30,609 nucleotides of DNA from SXOA01 sp051004015 (GCA_051004015.1 JBPCKT010000158.1:1-30609); one strand, 5' to 3'; positions 7,015-15,537 are shown, counted from the stretch's first letter. Made by a program: numbers and translations. Notes: generated by a model not told the origin, from the letters alone.

Positions 7015-10000
7015 TTACCCCTTGACCTTTGCTCCCTTGTTCGCAGCGGGCTTGATCGGAGCCGGCTTCTTGACGGGCGCAACTTCCTTGACTGGCTCGG
7101 CTGGTTCCTTCGCCTTCTCGGCTGCTTTCGGAACGGCCTCCTTCGCGGGCACCGCCTCTTTCTTGTCGATCGCCTTCACTTCCGCTTTGGCGTCGCCATC
7201 CCCGCTGTCTCGATCCACCAGCAAATAGCCGGCCCAGAAGAACGGGTGCTCGGCTTTCAGGCTGTCGTTGGGGGAGAGTTTGACGCGGGGTTCGCGGTCC
7301 GAGTCAATTTCCGTGGAGCGGGCGAGTTGAACGGCGCGGTGCCAGGCGTCGGTGGCGGTGGCGCGGGGGAGCTCTTGCACGAATTCACGCACCAGGTCGA
7401 AGGTTGTTTGGCCGGCCGGACGCCAGCGCGTGATGAGGATCGTGCGGCTGCCGGTGGACATCAGGCCGCAGAGGCTGAGGAAGATTTCGTCTCCTGTGCC
7501 GCCCCGCTTGAGCGAGTATTCCGCCGCACTGTGAAAGCCGGGCAGAACGATTTGCTCCGGGCTGGCGAACGGCAGGGGAAACCAATCTGCCAGCGTGCTC
7601 CCCGGCTTGCCGCGGTCCATTTGGAGCGGGGCGAAGCCATACGAGCCCTTGTCGACGTCATCCACATCGGACAGGACCACCAGGCGGTCAATCGTGCTGC
7701 CGAGGACGGATGAAGGGGCAGGGATCCTTTCGAGCACGGAAGACCCCGGAAGGGCCTTCACGATTTCGGCGGCGCTCGCGGCCGCGGGCTTGTCGTCGTC
7801 CCGCGGCATCAGGCGGCCGGCGACCACGGCAGTGCGTGCCAGCGGCTTCTTCCCGCGGCCGTCCGGCAGGGCCAGTGCCACCGTGGGAGCGTAGCGGACT
7901 TTCACACGCGAAATCAGCGGCTCGGATCCCCCCGCCTTGCCGGGCAATTGCAGGGCCTCAAAGGGCAGATACCACAGCACGCCATCGGGCACGACGACCA
8001 ACTCCTTGAATTTGCCCCAGTCGTCCGGATTCATCTGGTTCGTCAGTTGGCCGAGCAACGCGGCGGCGGGAATTTTCCACTCCTCGCCCTTCAGGTCCTT
8101 GGCGTCGAGCGGCTGGTTGCGGTCGTGCAGGCCAAGGGCGCGAAGCATGGTCGCGATGTCCGCCGTCACTTTGGCCGGGTCCGCCACGCGGAAGTGCCCA
8201 TAGTTGTCCTTGCTGAGAGCAAAGCCGTGGACGCTTTGACTCGTCGACAGATAGGCCAGCACCAGTTGCCCCGGCTGCAGCTTCTGCTGCATGTCCTTGA
8301 ACTCCACCAGGGGCGGAAAGCTGAGATCGCTGGGGTCCCGGCGGAGGGCCATCTGTTGCAGGATGATCTCCTGAGACGTGCTGACTTTCGCCAGCTCCCC
8401 GCAGAGGGCGGCTTGCTTTTTCTTATCGGCGTCTTTTTCCGGCACGAGCGGCAATGCGTCGAGATCGTTCTTGATGGCCGCGGCTTTCTTCGAGAGCTCG
8501 CTGTATTTAGGGTACTTCACGGAGAAATCCTGCCGTTGCAACAGAGCCGCGGGAGAGAGCGATTCCTTGGGCGCCTCCAGCACCCATCGCAGCGCCAGCA
8601 ACCGCCCGCCGAGCGGCAGCGTGGAGTGGAAGCGATGGCGGCGGATGCGGTCGGCGATGACCAGTGCCTTGTCCAGCTCCTTGCGACCCAGAGCGATCTC
8701 CAGCCAATGCTCGTACGGCTGCGGGTGCGGCGTGCTGAGCACGGTCAGCGTCTCCATCGGCTCGACCATCCAGTCCGCAGTCGTCGGCTCGCGGAGGATG
8801 TCGGCATACAGCAAGTCGCCGATCCGCACTGTCAATTCGCCATCCGTGACCACTTTGTCGATGAACCCAATCTGAAACAGCCGTTTTGAGCCAGCCTTCT
8901 GGAAGGCCATCGCCAGAGCCAGGGACGCATTGCCCGGCCCAACGTTGCCGGCCTGAAACTGCACCTTGGCATTTTCGTAATTGAAACGGGCACCGGTTTG
9001 TCCCGCCATCATCTCGTTTCCCACGAGGGAACCGCGTGCCTGCCCCAGTGCCACGGCTGCCGCGGCCGTTTCGCCGCGCGTGGAATGCTGTTCCGCCAAG
9101 CTGATCATCAGCGAGGCATGGAGGGCCTTGAACTTCCTCGCCGCCGCGCCAGCCTTGGCGAGCGGAGCGTAGACTCCCTCCTGGCCGCTGATGAGGTGCG
9201 TCAGGGAGCCGTAGCGAAAGGCCTCCTCCATCACGTCGTACCGCTCGAAAAGGGCGGCGGAATAGGTCGCTTCCAGAAAATAGGTCTGGGCGGCATCGAA
9301 CTTCCCTTGCTTGAAAACCAGTTTGCCGAGCTCGAGCAGGCCCAGGCAGGTGAGCGGATGATCGTAGGTCCCGCCGGCTTGCAGGGAGTTGGTCAGCTCC
9401 GCGGCGGCTTCCTGCGGCTTGTTCGCGGCGGCGTAGGCGCAGCCCAGTTGCAGGGAGATCCAGCATTGGGACCAATGGTTAGGGGGAGCGGGCCGGCGCT
9501 GCAGCGCGGTAACGGTTTGGGTGGTTATGGGGTCGTACTGACTGACGGGGCCCAAGATTTCCGCCCGGCGGGAAATGGCCAGGGCCGTGCAGCGGACAAT
9601 CTCACCGATGTAGCAGGTGTAAAGCTCCTGCGGCACGATCACGCCCCCCTTCTGTGCCGCCAGGGCATTTTCCTCCATGGTCTTCCCTTGCATGACTTGA
9701 AAGTGGTCGGGGAAGTGGCCCAGCTTTGTCCGCCGCTGGCTGACTCCCCAGGTGATGGGATTCTTGCTGTTGGCTTCCGGCTCAATCGGCGAAAACTGGG
9801 CCCGGAGCATCCAGTCGCGATGGACGTTAAACAGCGCGACTGCCGAGCTGAACTGCTCCGCGGCATTTTCCATGTCCCCCATCTGGTAATAACACTCGCC
9901 GATCATGGTGTGGAAGCAGATCGAGTCGATCCACCGCTGGTCGTCGATGCTTTTGAAGCCGCCGCTGGCCGAGCGACGGAACACCTCGCCCGCCGACTTG

Positions 10001-10152
10001 AAGTCCCCGTCGTTGAACGAGTCAAAGCCGGCGAAATAGCCGATATTGGGAATCGACATCCGGGCGCCTTGCGCCTGGGCGGACCCGGCAATCAGACCCA
10101 GCAGCAAAGCGAGCAAGCACTGCCGCGAAATCCCCAGAATTGGCCGGCTCAT
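7015..10152 (-). CDS. Exported TPR-CHAT domain protein
   Basis: A protein of about 1045 residues with a signal peptide (QCLLALLLGLIAGSAQAQG), a long TPR-like helical region (FNDGDFKSAGEVFRRSA; YYQMGDMENAAEQFSSAVAL; CAYAANKPQEAAAELTNS; KQGKFDAAQTYFLEAT), a central helical stretch, and a C-terminal CHAT (caspase-HetF-associated) peptidase-like domain. The CHAT core includes ELVVVPDGVLWYLPFEALQL, GFHSAAE (His about 874), FLSLCGLMSTGSRTILITRW (Cys about 895) and HPFFWAGYLLVD. The His and Cys fit the expected catalytic dyad. A Lys/Pro/Ala-rich tail of about 70 residues follows. I chose ATG 10152 because GAGGAA lies seven bases upstream and it puts the signal peptide at the N-terminus; a start at 10203 would bury it. 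CHAT proteins are known as proteases or scaffolds in several bacterial systems; the substrate here is unknown. Confidence 0.9.
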   Translation of the reverse strand: MSRPILGISRQCLLALLLGLIAGSAQAQGARMSIPNIGYFAGFDSFNDGDFKSAGEVFRRSASGGFKSIDDQRWIDSICFHTMIGECYYQMGDMENAAEQFSSAVALFNVHRDWMLRAQFSPIEPEANSKNPITWGVSQRRTKLGHFPDHFQVMQGKTMEENALAAQKGGVIVPQELYTCYIGEIVRCTALAISRRAEILGPVSQYDPITTQTVTALQRRPAPPNHWSQCWISLQLGCAYAAANKPQEAAAELTNSLQAGGTYDHPLTCLGLLELGKLVFKQGKFDAAQTYFLEATYSAALFERYDVMEEAFRYGSLTHLISGQEGVYAPLAKAGAAARKFKALHASLMISLAEQHSTRGETAAAAVALGQARGSLVGNEMMAGQTGARFNYENAKVQFQAGNVGPGNASLALAMAFQKAGSKRLFQIGFIDKVVTDGELTVRIGDLLYADILREPTTADWMVEPMETLTVLSTPHPQPYEHWLEIALGRKELDKALVIADRIRRHRFHSTLPLGGRLLALRWVLEAPKESLSPAALLQRQDFSVKYPKYSELSKKAAAIKNDLDALPLVPEKDADKKKQAALCGELAKVSTSQEIILQQMALRRDPSDLSFPPLVEFKDMQQKLQPGQLVLAYLSTSQSVHGFALSKDNYGHFRVADPAKVTADIATMLRALGLHDRNQPLDAKDLKGEEWKIPAAALLGQLTNQMNPDDWGKFKELVVVPDGVLWYLPFEALQLPGKAGGSEPLISRVKVRYAPTVALALPDGRGKKPLARTAVVAGRLMPRDDDKPAAASAAEIVKALPGSSVLERIPAPSSVLGSTIDRLVVLSDVDDVDKGSYGFAPLQMDRGKPGSTLADWFPLPFASPEQIVLPGFHSAAEYSLKRGGTGDEIFLSLCGLMSTGSRTILITRWRPAGQTTFDLVREFVQELPRATATDAWHRAVQLARSTEIDSDREPRVKLSPNDSLKAEHPFFWAGYLLVDRDSGDGDAKAEVKAIDKKEAVPAKEAVPKAAEKAKEPAEPVKEVAPVKKPAPIKPAANKGAKVKG

Positions 10153-10318
10153 AACGTTCCTCTTCCGTCGGTGTTCTGCCCCCTTGCGATGTCGCGCGGA
10201 CACGCTCCATCATAGCCGTTCGCCAGGCCGGCGGCGCGAAATTCCAGGCTGCCAGCTAGCCCGATAGCGTCCCTAAGCTTTGCGCCTCCGGTGCCAAGTA
10301 CACGGCGGGGCGTTATGA

Positions 10319-10347
10319 TTGACATGATTCGCCAGATTCGAGCAATT
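10319..10347 (+). promoter_or_regulatory. Candidate promoter for the TPR gene (weak)
   Basis: A perfect TTGACA lies at 10319-10324 in the 299-base gap between the divergent CHAT and TPR genes. The hexamer 17 bases downstream (gcaatt) is a poor match to TATAAT, so this is only a weak sigma-70 type candidate. Transcription would start about 95 bases before the TPR gene. Confidence 0.2.
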
Positions 10348-10451
10348 TTTTCAGTCCGGCCAACTTGGGTTTTGTAATTCGCCGATTAGACTTACAGTAG
10401 GCAGAGCCTGAGGCCGCCGAAATCGGTTTCCACGGATTGACCCCAGCTACC

Positions 10452-11015
10452 ATGTCCGACCCCAACCGCATCCGCCGCCAGCAGCTCCTTCGGCAAGCCG
10501 AAGGCTACCTGGAGCTTATTACGCTCTATGGCGAGCGGTGGACGTGTGCGGCCGCCGTGCGGGACACGCTGGCAACGCGGGCGATGGAAACTTTGGAGCG
10601 GATCGATAACCCCGGCGGCATGAAGGCCCAGATCCTGTTTCTCCGCGGCCAGGCCCTGCGGGCGATGGAGCGTTTCACCGATGCCGTCCCGCCGCTCCGC
10701 GAAGCGGCTGAGTATGAGCCGCAGAATGTGCATATCCGCCTGTCGCTGGCCTGGTGCTACAAGCGGTGCCGGCGTCTCGACCTGGCCATCGAAACGCTGG
10801 AAGAGGCCCTGGAAGCCGAGCCGGAAATGGCCATCGTGCATTACAACCTGGCTTGCTACTGGAGCCTGGCGGGGAGCCCCAAGCTGGCAGTCTCTTTCCT
10901 GTCGCAGGCCTTTGATTTGCAGCCTGAATATCGCGAGCATGTGCAGCGCGAGCACGACTTCGACCCGATTCGCAATCATCCGTACTTTCAGGCGCTGACG
11001 ACGGTGATTGTGTAG
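10452..11015 (+). CDS. Cytoplasmic TPR protein (187 aa)
   Basis: This protein has no signal peptide or membrane segment. Tetratricopeptide units are visible: AQILFLRGQALRAMERFTDA, VHIRLSLAWCYKRCRRLDLA with IETLEEALEAEPE, and VHYNLACYWSLAGSPKLAVS with FLSQAFDLQPE. It ends with FDPIRNHPYFQAL, a segment seen at the end of bacterial TPR proteins ('D.DLDPIR..P.F..L'). I chose ATG 10452 over an in-frame TTG at 10437. TPR proteins bind other proteins; no partner can be named. It faces away from the TPR-CHAT gene and converges on dapA. Confidence 0.85.
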   Translation: MSDPNRIRRQQLLRQAEGYLELITLYGERWTCAAAVRDTLATRAMETLERIDNPGGMKAQILFLRGQALRAMERFTDAVPPLREAAEYEPQNVHIRLSLAWCYKRCRRLDLAIETLEEALEAEPEMAIVHYNLACYWSLAGSPKLAVSFLSQAFDLQPEYREHVQREHDFDPIRNHPYFQALTTVIV

Positions 11016-11021
11016 TGGACT

Positions 11022-11042
11022 GGGCAGGCTGGAAGCCTACCC
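11022..11042. terminator. Palindrome between convergent genes, probable bidirectional terminator
   Basis: The arms gggcaggct (11022-11030) and agcctaccc (11034-11042) pair over nine positions with one mismatch around a 3-base loop. It sits six bases after the TPR stop codon and four bases before the dapA stop on the other strand. There is no T-run, so a factor-independent terminator is not certain. It resembles in style the palindromes at 14855 and 16763. Confidence 0.5.
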
Positions 11043-11045
11043 CAC

Positions 11046-11933
11046 CTACAGCAGTCCGTAGGCTGTCAGTGTTTTTCGCAGCTTCGCTTTCTGGTCCGGC
11101 TCCAGCGGCGTCATCGGCAAGCGGAGTTCCCCGGTGTCCCGCCCCAGCATCTTCATGGCGGCTTTGATGGGGATCGGGTTGGTGGAGAGGCCGAGCATGT
11201 CGCGGCAGAGGTGGAAGAGCTTGTAGTGAAGCTGGCAGGCTTCTTCGTTTTTCTTGGCGAAGAAGGCGTGTACCAGGGCGATCAAGTCCTTTGGTACTAC
11301 ATTCCCCACCACAGAAATCACACCTTCGCCGCCGACGGAGAGCAGCGGCAGCGTCAGGCTGTCGTCGCCGGAGAGCACGGTCAGATTGGTGGTGGCCAGA
11401 ATCTGCGAGGCCTGGTCGAGCGAGCCGGTCGCTTCCTTGACCATGGTGATGTTCGGCAGCTCGGCCATGCGGGCGATGGTTTCGGGCTCGATGTTCTTGC
11501 CCGTCCGCCCCGGAATGTTGTAGACGCAGATCGGAATCCCCACCTGCTCCGCCACCGCCTTGAAGTGCTGATAAAAGCCCTCCTGCGTCGGCTTGTTGTA
11601 ATACGGCGCGACCATCAGCGAGGCGTCCGCCCCTTCCTTCGCCGCCCACTTCGTCAGCCGCAGGGCCTCAGCGGTGCTGTTGCTGCCGGTGCCGGGCATC
11701 ACCTTCACCCGCCCGCGGGCCGCCTGCACCACGGCGGAAATCACCCGCTCATGCTCCTCGTGCGACAGCGTCGGCGACTCCCCGGTCGTTCCCACCGGCA
11801 CCAGGCACGCCGTCCCCGCCGTAATCTGAAACTCCACCTGCTCGTTCAGCCGGGCGTAATCGACCTCCCCATTCTTGAAGGGGGTGACAATCGCCACGGA
11901 GAGACCAGCGAAATCGGAACCTTTGCGGGACAT
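11046..11933 (-). CDS. dapA: 4-hydroxy-tetrahydrodipicolinate synthase
   Basis: DapA condenses pyruvate with aspartate semialdehyde, the first committed step of the diaminopimelate/lysine pathway, in the cytoplasm. The 295-residue length matches the family (about 290-300). All key residues are present: the GTTGESPT loop with T49-T50, Y138 in VYNIPGRTGKN, R143 in the same motif, and the Schiff-base lysine K166 in TMVKEATGS. The N-terminal FAGLSVAIVTPFKNGEVDY is typical. The reading frame stays open for another 69 codons upstream, but these run through an intergenic inverted repeat, so ATG 11933 is the true start. It is monocistronic and convergent with the TPR gene. Confidence 0.97.
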   Translation of the reverse strand: MSRKGSDFAGLSVAIVTPFKNGEVDYARLNEQVEFQITAGTACLVPVGTTGESPTLSHEEHERVISAVVQAARGRVKVMPGTGSNSTAEALRLTKWAAKEGADASLMVAPYYNKPTQEGFYQHFKAVAEQVGIPICVYNIPGRTGKNIEPETIARMAELPNITMVKEATGSLDQASQILATTNLTVLSGDDSLTLPLLSVGGEGVISVVGNVVPKDLIALVHAFFAKKNEEACQLHYKLFHLCRDMLGLSTNPIPIKAAMKMLGRDTGELRLPMTPLEPDQKAKLRKTLTAYGLL

Positions 11934-12029
11934 GGGAGAGCGGACCTCGGCATTCAGGAAATGGGGCAATCCGTTATCATACGGAGCGGCTGCACAGGCT
12001 GACAACCCACGGACTGGGCGGATTATGGA

Positions 12030-12244
12030 ACGCCAAGACGCGAAGGCGCGGCGAAGCAAAGGGGAAAATGGCAAAATGATGGATGGCAAAATCATAAACC
12101 CAAGGGCAGAAAACGAACTGAGCATTCTTGCTTGCGCCAACCACTAACGAAAACTCTGTCCCTGCTCTGGTCTTATCATTTTGCCATCCATTATTTTGCC
12201 AACCTCTTCCCCCTTTGCGACTCCGCGCCTTGGCGACTTAGCGT
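12030..12244. repeat. Inverted repeat with about 70-base arms, non-autonomous MITE-like
   Basis: Bases 12030-12097 and the reverse complement of 12173-12244 align over almost their full length with a few mismatches and one short indel. Shared blocks include ggatggcaaaat, the aaggcgcgg core and gcaaagggg. The 75-base spacer (12098-12172) has no ORF. A related single arm occurs at 15536-15572. It sits between the divergent dapA and the 12293 gene, where its large hairpin would be in both 5' regions. Confidence 0.75.
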
Positions 12245-12292
12245 GAACAAGAGACTGAAGCCGTCGAAAAAACCTATCAACAGCGTGAGGCC

Positions 12293-13936
12293 GTGCAGTA
12301 CATCCTGACTCACCTGTCCCAGCCGTGGTACTTCTTGCTGGTCCTGATCGTGGACCTGGCTGCCGCATTTATTTGTGTGCTGGCGCTGTGGACGGGCGAG
12401 AGCCAGAAATACTGGTTTCGTTGGGGACTGCTCCTCGCTGGGACTCTCGCCTTGTTCCTCCCCATTCGAGCCTACGAGCCTTTGCTGTTGTTTCTGCTGG
12501 TAACGCCAATGCTGGCGGGGGCGAGCGCTTGGCAGTCAAGAGCGCGACCAGTTTCTTGGCGATTTGGCTTAGGCCAGCTCTTTCAGTTTCTGACACTTCT
12601 GGGCATCGGTCTTGGCCTGTGGATGGCCGCCGTCCACGGCAAGCCGGTGCTGATGTGGAAATCACTGCCCATTGCGGCTGTTCTCATTGCCATCTTCGCC
12701 ATTCGAGCCTGGCAGGTGGGAAAAGATGCCAGTCGTTGGCAAAGCTGGCTGAAATTCGTTGGCTCGCTACTGGCGATCTTAATCGCGGAGAGTCTCTTGC
12801 TGGGGGACTGGATGTATACCATCGACGTTTTTGGGATGACTGGCCGCCGCGACTGGGATTTCATCGTACACAACTTCATCATGGGCTCCGTCTTGTATCT
12901 CCCGTTTGGATTGTTCGTCATGGTGGGATCACGGCTGACTCGGCGGTTGGCTTCTCCCGCCGACCCAACCTCGCGGCGTCACACTCTCATGCGAGGGATC
13001 GCCGTGGCGCTATTGATGATCTTTGGGTTGCCTATCGTTTGGGTCTATTGGGGAATGTTGGTGCCACCCATTCCACCCCGTGCGTCTCTGGTCGAGGCCA
13101 AGGATTACGAAAGGTTGTTGAAGATTGGCGGAGCCTTGCGACGGGCGTCACCTTCCTCGTCGCAGGCCTTGCTTAGCGAAGCAAGACAGTTGCTGGCAAG
13201 ACCACTCGCCGTGCCGCTCGACTTTGGAAAGGCCACGGAGTTTCGGGACTACGAATTTGGCCCCCTTCTTTCGCTTAGACGTGCAATTGATGCCGAATCC
13301 GCCAAAGCCGAAAGCCAAGGGAACCTGGATGAGGCGACTCAATTGGCAATAGCAGAAATCCGTTTAGGGAAATTGCTGCAAAACGGCGGCGGGCAACTTC
13401 ACGCGCACACTGGGATGCAGTGCGAACTGATCGCGATATACCGACTTGTCGAGATGCGCTCCAAGTTGGATGTGGGAAACTGCCGGGCAGTCATTGCGGA
13501 ACTGGAAAGAGCCGAGGTTCAGCGGGATCCGCTGGAGGATTGTTTGAGGAGGGAAAAGCTGTGGTCCGACCTGGCGATGCGGTGGCGATATCGATTGATG
13601 GTCTTCGCCCAGGGGGAATCGAATGTCTTTGAGGACGATCCCCAACGGCTCTTCCACAAAAGAGAACTGGCTCTCAATCGCTTGATGAGAACCGATCTGG
13701 CCATCCGAGCATTTCGCCAGGAGACCGGACGGCTACCCCGTTCGCTTGCGGAATTGGCCCCTCGGTATTTGCAAGACGCGCTCGACGATCCATTTTCCGG
13801 CGAGCCGCTTAAGTATCGTGCGGACGGTCCCAATTTTCAGCTCTATAGCGTGGGGCCTGACGAAGAGGATGATGGTGGCCAGCCAATTCAGCCGGGACAA
13901 ATGCTAGATCAGGCCGGCTATGATATCACGTTGTGA
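12293..13936 (+). CDS. Hypothetical membrane protein with GspG-like C-terminal segment
   Basis: I do not recognise this 547-residue protein as a named family. The N-terminal half (about residues 10-260) has at least seven hydrophobic segments, for example FLLVLIVDLAAAFICVLALW, LLLAGTLALFLPIRAY, LLLFLLVTPMLAG, FLTLLGIGLGLWMAAV and IAVALLMIFGLPIVWVYWGM. The C-terminal half is soluble and helical. It ends with RQETGRLPRSLAELAPRYL, then DALDDPFSGEPLKYRADG and FQLYSVGPDEEDDGG. This Pro-L-DPFSG-L-Y-S-GPD segment is common at the ends of planctomycete proteins and resembles the C-terminal part of type II secretion major pseudopilins. The start is a GTG with GAGG close upstream; the exact start is uncertain. 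The GPDEEDDGG tail resembles the calcium-site region of GspG, but this is inference. Confidence 0.78.
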   Translation: MQYILTHLSQPWYFLLVLIVDLAAAFICVLALWTGESQKYWFRWGLLLAGTLALFLPIRAYEPLLLFLLVTPMLAGASAWQSRARPVSWRFGLGQLFQFLTLLGIGLGLWMAAVHGKPVLMWKSLPIAAVLIAIFAIRAWQVGKDASRWQSWLKFVGSLLAILIAESLLLGDWMYTIDVFGMTGRRDWDFIVHNFIMGSVLYLPFGLFVMVGSRLTRRLASPADPTSRRHTLMRGIAVALLMIFGLPIVWVYWGMLVPPIPPRASLVEAKDYERLLKIGGALRRASPSSSQALLSEARQLLARPLAVPLDFGKATEFRDYEFGPLLSLRRAIDAESAKAESQGNLDEATQLAIAEIRLGKLLQNGGGQLHAHTGMQCELIAIYRLVEMRSKLDVGNCRAVIAELERAEVQRDPLEDCLRREKLWSDLAMRWRYRLMVFAQGESNVFEDDPQRLFHKRELALNRLMRTDLAIRAFRQETGRLPRSLAELAPRYLQDALDDPFSGEPLKYRADGPNFQLYSVGPDEEDDGGQPIQPGQMLDQAGYDITL

Positions 13937-13960
13937 CCGTAAATCCAGGAAATCCAAATT

Positions 13961-14099
13961 GGAAATCTCAAATCTCAAACAAATAGGAAAAAGGAAGGTA
14001 ATAAATTGGAAACAAGAACTGCTGCCGACCGCCGCGCAGTATTCGTTTTGAATTTGGCTTCTTTTCTCGATTCCCATTTGTTTGAGATTTGAGATTTCC
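13961..14099. repeat. 24-base perfect inverted repeat spanning the gap
   Basis: Bases 13961-13984 and 14076-14099 are perfect reverse complements (arms begin ggaaatctcaaatctcaaac). The AT-rich spacer of 91 bases includes purine-rich aggaaaaaggaagg. The unit has an internal aatctca/aaatctca duplication. It fills nearly the whole gap between the 12293 gene and the PIG-L gene and ends 17 bases before the PIG-L start, so it could act on translation or be a mobile repeat. Confidence 0.8.
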
Positions 14100-14116
14100 T
14101 TATTCTCTTCACCGCC

Positions 14117-14851
14117 ATGCCCACTCCGAACGACTACCCTCAGCTCGACCTCATTGCCGTCGGTGCCCATCCAGATGACGTCGAAATCGCCTGCGGCGGC
14201 ACGCTCGCGAAGCTGGCTAGGCAAGGTTACAAGGTCGGCATCGTCGATCTGACCGACGGCGAGCCGACGCCCGGTTCCAGCGGTCCCGAACAGCGGAGGG
14301 CCGAAGCGAAGGCGGCGGCTGATGCAATTGGCGCGCAGGTTCGGGTGATTCTGGACCTCCCCAACCGCCGGCTGTTCGATTCCTTCGAGGCTCGCGTCGC
14401 CTTGGCCAAGGAGTTCCGCAAGTACCGCCCCAAAATCGTTATTGGCTTTGGGGACAAAACGCCGATGGCCTCGCCGGACCATTGGCAGGCGATGCTCATC
14501 ACCGACGCTGCCGTCTTCTACTCGCGGCTCACCAAATGGGAGCAGCATTTCGACAACCTTCCGGTCCACAGCATCGCGGCGCAGCTTTATTTCCGCCTCG
14601 CCTTTGAGCCGCAGACGCTTGGCGGCTTCATGAGCCACTTCACGGTGGATATCAGCGACACCCTCGAAACGAAAATCGCCGCCGTCCGCTGCTACGCCAG
14701 CCAGTTTCCAGCCGCCAAGGAACACGTCTTCGACCGCATCCGCGGCGCAGCCCTCATCGCCGGCTCCGCCAGCGGCTTTCACGCCGGAGAGACCTTCGTC
14801 TCCACGCGGTCGCTGGGTGTGAAGGACCTTTTCAAGACCGTGCTGCCGTAA
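14117..14851 (+). CDS. PIG-L family deacetylase, BshB1-like
   Basis: This 244-residue protein belongs to the PIG-L/LmbE zinc-dependent deacetylases that remove acetyl from N-acetylglucosamine-type substrates. The zinc site is visible: AHPDD at residues 17-21 and the later histidine H122 in ASPDHWQA. The opening LDLIAVGAHPDDVEIACGGT and VGIVDLTDGEPT match the BshB1-type (bacillithiol biosynthesis; deacetylates GlcNAc-malate). The C-terminus GETFVSTRSLGVKDLF is like BshB1-type proteins. No bshA or bshC is in the window, so the bacillithiol assignment is inference. Other PIG-L substrates are possible. The next gene is purE, separated by a hairpin. Confidence 0.88.
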   Translation: MPTPNDYPQLDLIAVGAHPDDVEIACGGTLAKLARQGYKVGIVDLTDGEPTPGSSGPEQRRAEAKAAADAIGAQVRVILDLPNRRLFDSFEARVALAKEFRKYRPKIVIGFGDKTPMASPDHWQAMLITDAAVFYSRLTKWEQHFDNLPVHSIAAQLYFRLAFEPQTLGGFMSHFTVDISDTLETKIAAVRCYASQFPAAKEHVFDRIRGAALIAGSASGFHAGETFVSTRSLGVKDLFKTVLP

Positions 14852-14854
14852 TAG

Positions 14855-14921
14855 GTAGGATGGGACTCCAGTCCCGTCCGTCTTGTTCTCTGCCTCGGAC
14901 GGGACTGGAGTCCCATCCTAC
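14855..14921. terminator. 26-bp perfect hairpin after the PIG-L gene
   Basis: Bases 14855-14880 and 14896-14921 are perfect reverse complements, separated by a 15-base loop (tcttgttctctgcct). Each arm also contains a near-palindrome, gggactccagtccc. The structure begins three bases after the PIG-L stop and ends 50 bases before purE. The strong stem is consistent with a terminator or a REP-like palindrome. It shares the gtagga...tcctac ends with the palindrome at 16763. Confidence 0.75.
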
Positions 14922-14970
14922 GAGCGCACGTCCCTCGCTGGTCCGTCGGGCTAGTGCTAAACTGGCACCC

Positions 14971-15537
14971 ATGGCTGAAAAATCGCAAACCGCTCCCCTC
15001 GTCGGCATCATCATGGGGAGCAAGTCCGACTGGGAAACCATGCAGGCCGCGGCTGACGTGCTGCAACAGTTCGGCGTGCCGCACGAATGCCGCATCGTCT
15101 CGGCCCATCGCACGCCGGACTGGATGTGCCAGTATGCCAAGGAAGCCGAAGGTCGCGGCTTGGCCGTCATCATCGCCGGCGCCGGCGGAGCCGCTCATTT
15201 GCCGGGAATGGTCGCGGCGCAAAGTGTGCTTCCCGTTTTAGGCGTGCCGGTGCAAAGCAAAGCCCTCAGCGGCCTCGACTCGCTCCTCTCCATGGTCCAA
15301 ATGCCCGGCGGCATTCCCGTCGGCACCCTCGCCATCGGCCAGGCCGGAGCCAAGAATGCCGCCCTCCTCGCCGTTCGCATCCTTGCCACGACTCGCGCGG
15401 ATCTCCGCCAAAAACTGCACGCTTACCACGAAGAACAGGCCCAGGAAGTGATGAACGCGGAGCTGCCGAAGTCAAACGCAGCGGAGATGGCCGCGAAAAG
15501 CGCAAAAAGTCACAAAAAGAGAACTGGAAATCACTAA
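14971..15537 (+). CDS. purE: 5-(carboxyamino)imidazole ribonucleotide mutase
   Basis: PurE class I converts N5-CAIR to CAIR in de novo purine synthesis, the partner step of PurK encoded downstream. Family motifs are complete: VGIIMGSKSDWETM (residues 11-24), VSAHRTPDWM with catalytic H46, AGAGGAAHLPGMVAA (69-83), and VGTLAIGQAGAKNAALLAVR. I chose ATG 14971 because it aligns with the family start; the open frame extends upstream only through a hairpin. At 188 residues it is about 20 longer than E. coli PurE. The extra tail (NAAEMAAKSAKSHKKRTGNH) is encoded by repeat-like sequence, and the stop codon lies in a repeat. Confidence 0.96.
   Translation: MAEKSQTAPLVGIIMGSKSDWETMQAAADVLQQFGVPHECRIVSAHRTPDWMCQYAKEAEGRGLAVIIAGAGGAAHLPGMVAAQSVLPVLGVPVQSKALSGLDSLLSMVQMPGGIPVGTLAIGQAGAKNAALLAVRILATTRADLRQKLHAYHEEQAQEVMNAELPKSNAAEMAAKSAKSHKKRTGNH

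Noticed and set aside
7948..8889. 313-codon plus-strand open frame inside the CHAT gene
   Set aside because: It is antisense to the CHAT gene with a Arg/Gln/Leu-rich mirror composition and no domain.
8998..10215. 405-codon open frame antisense to the TPR-CHAT gene
   Set aside because: It is a high-GC shadow of the TPR region with no recognisable features.
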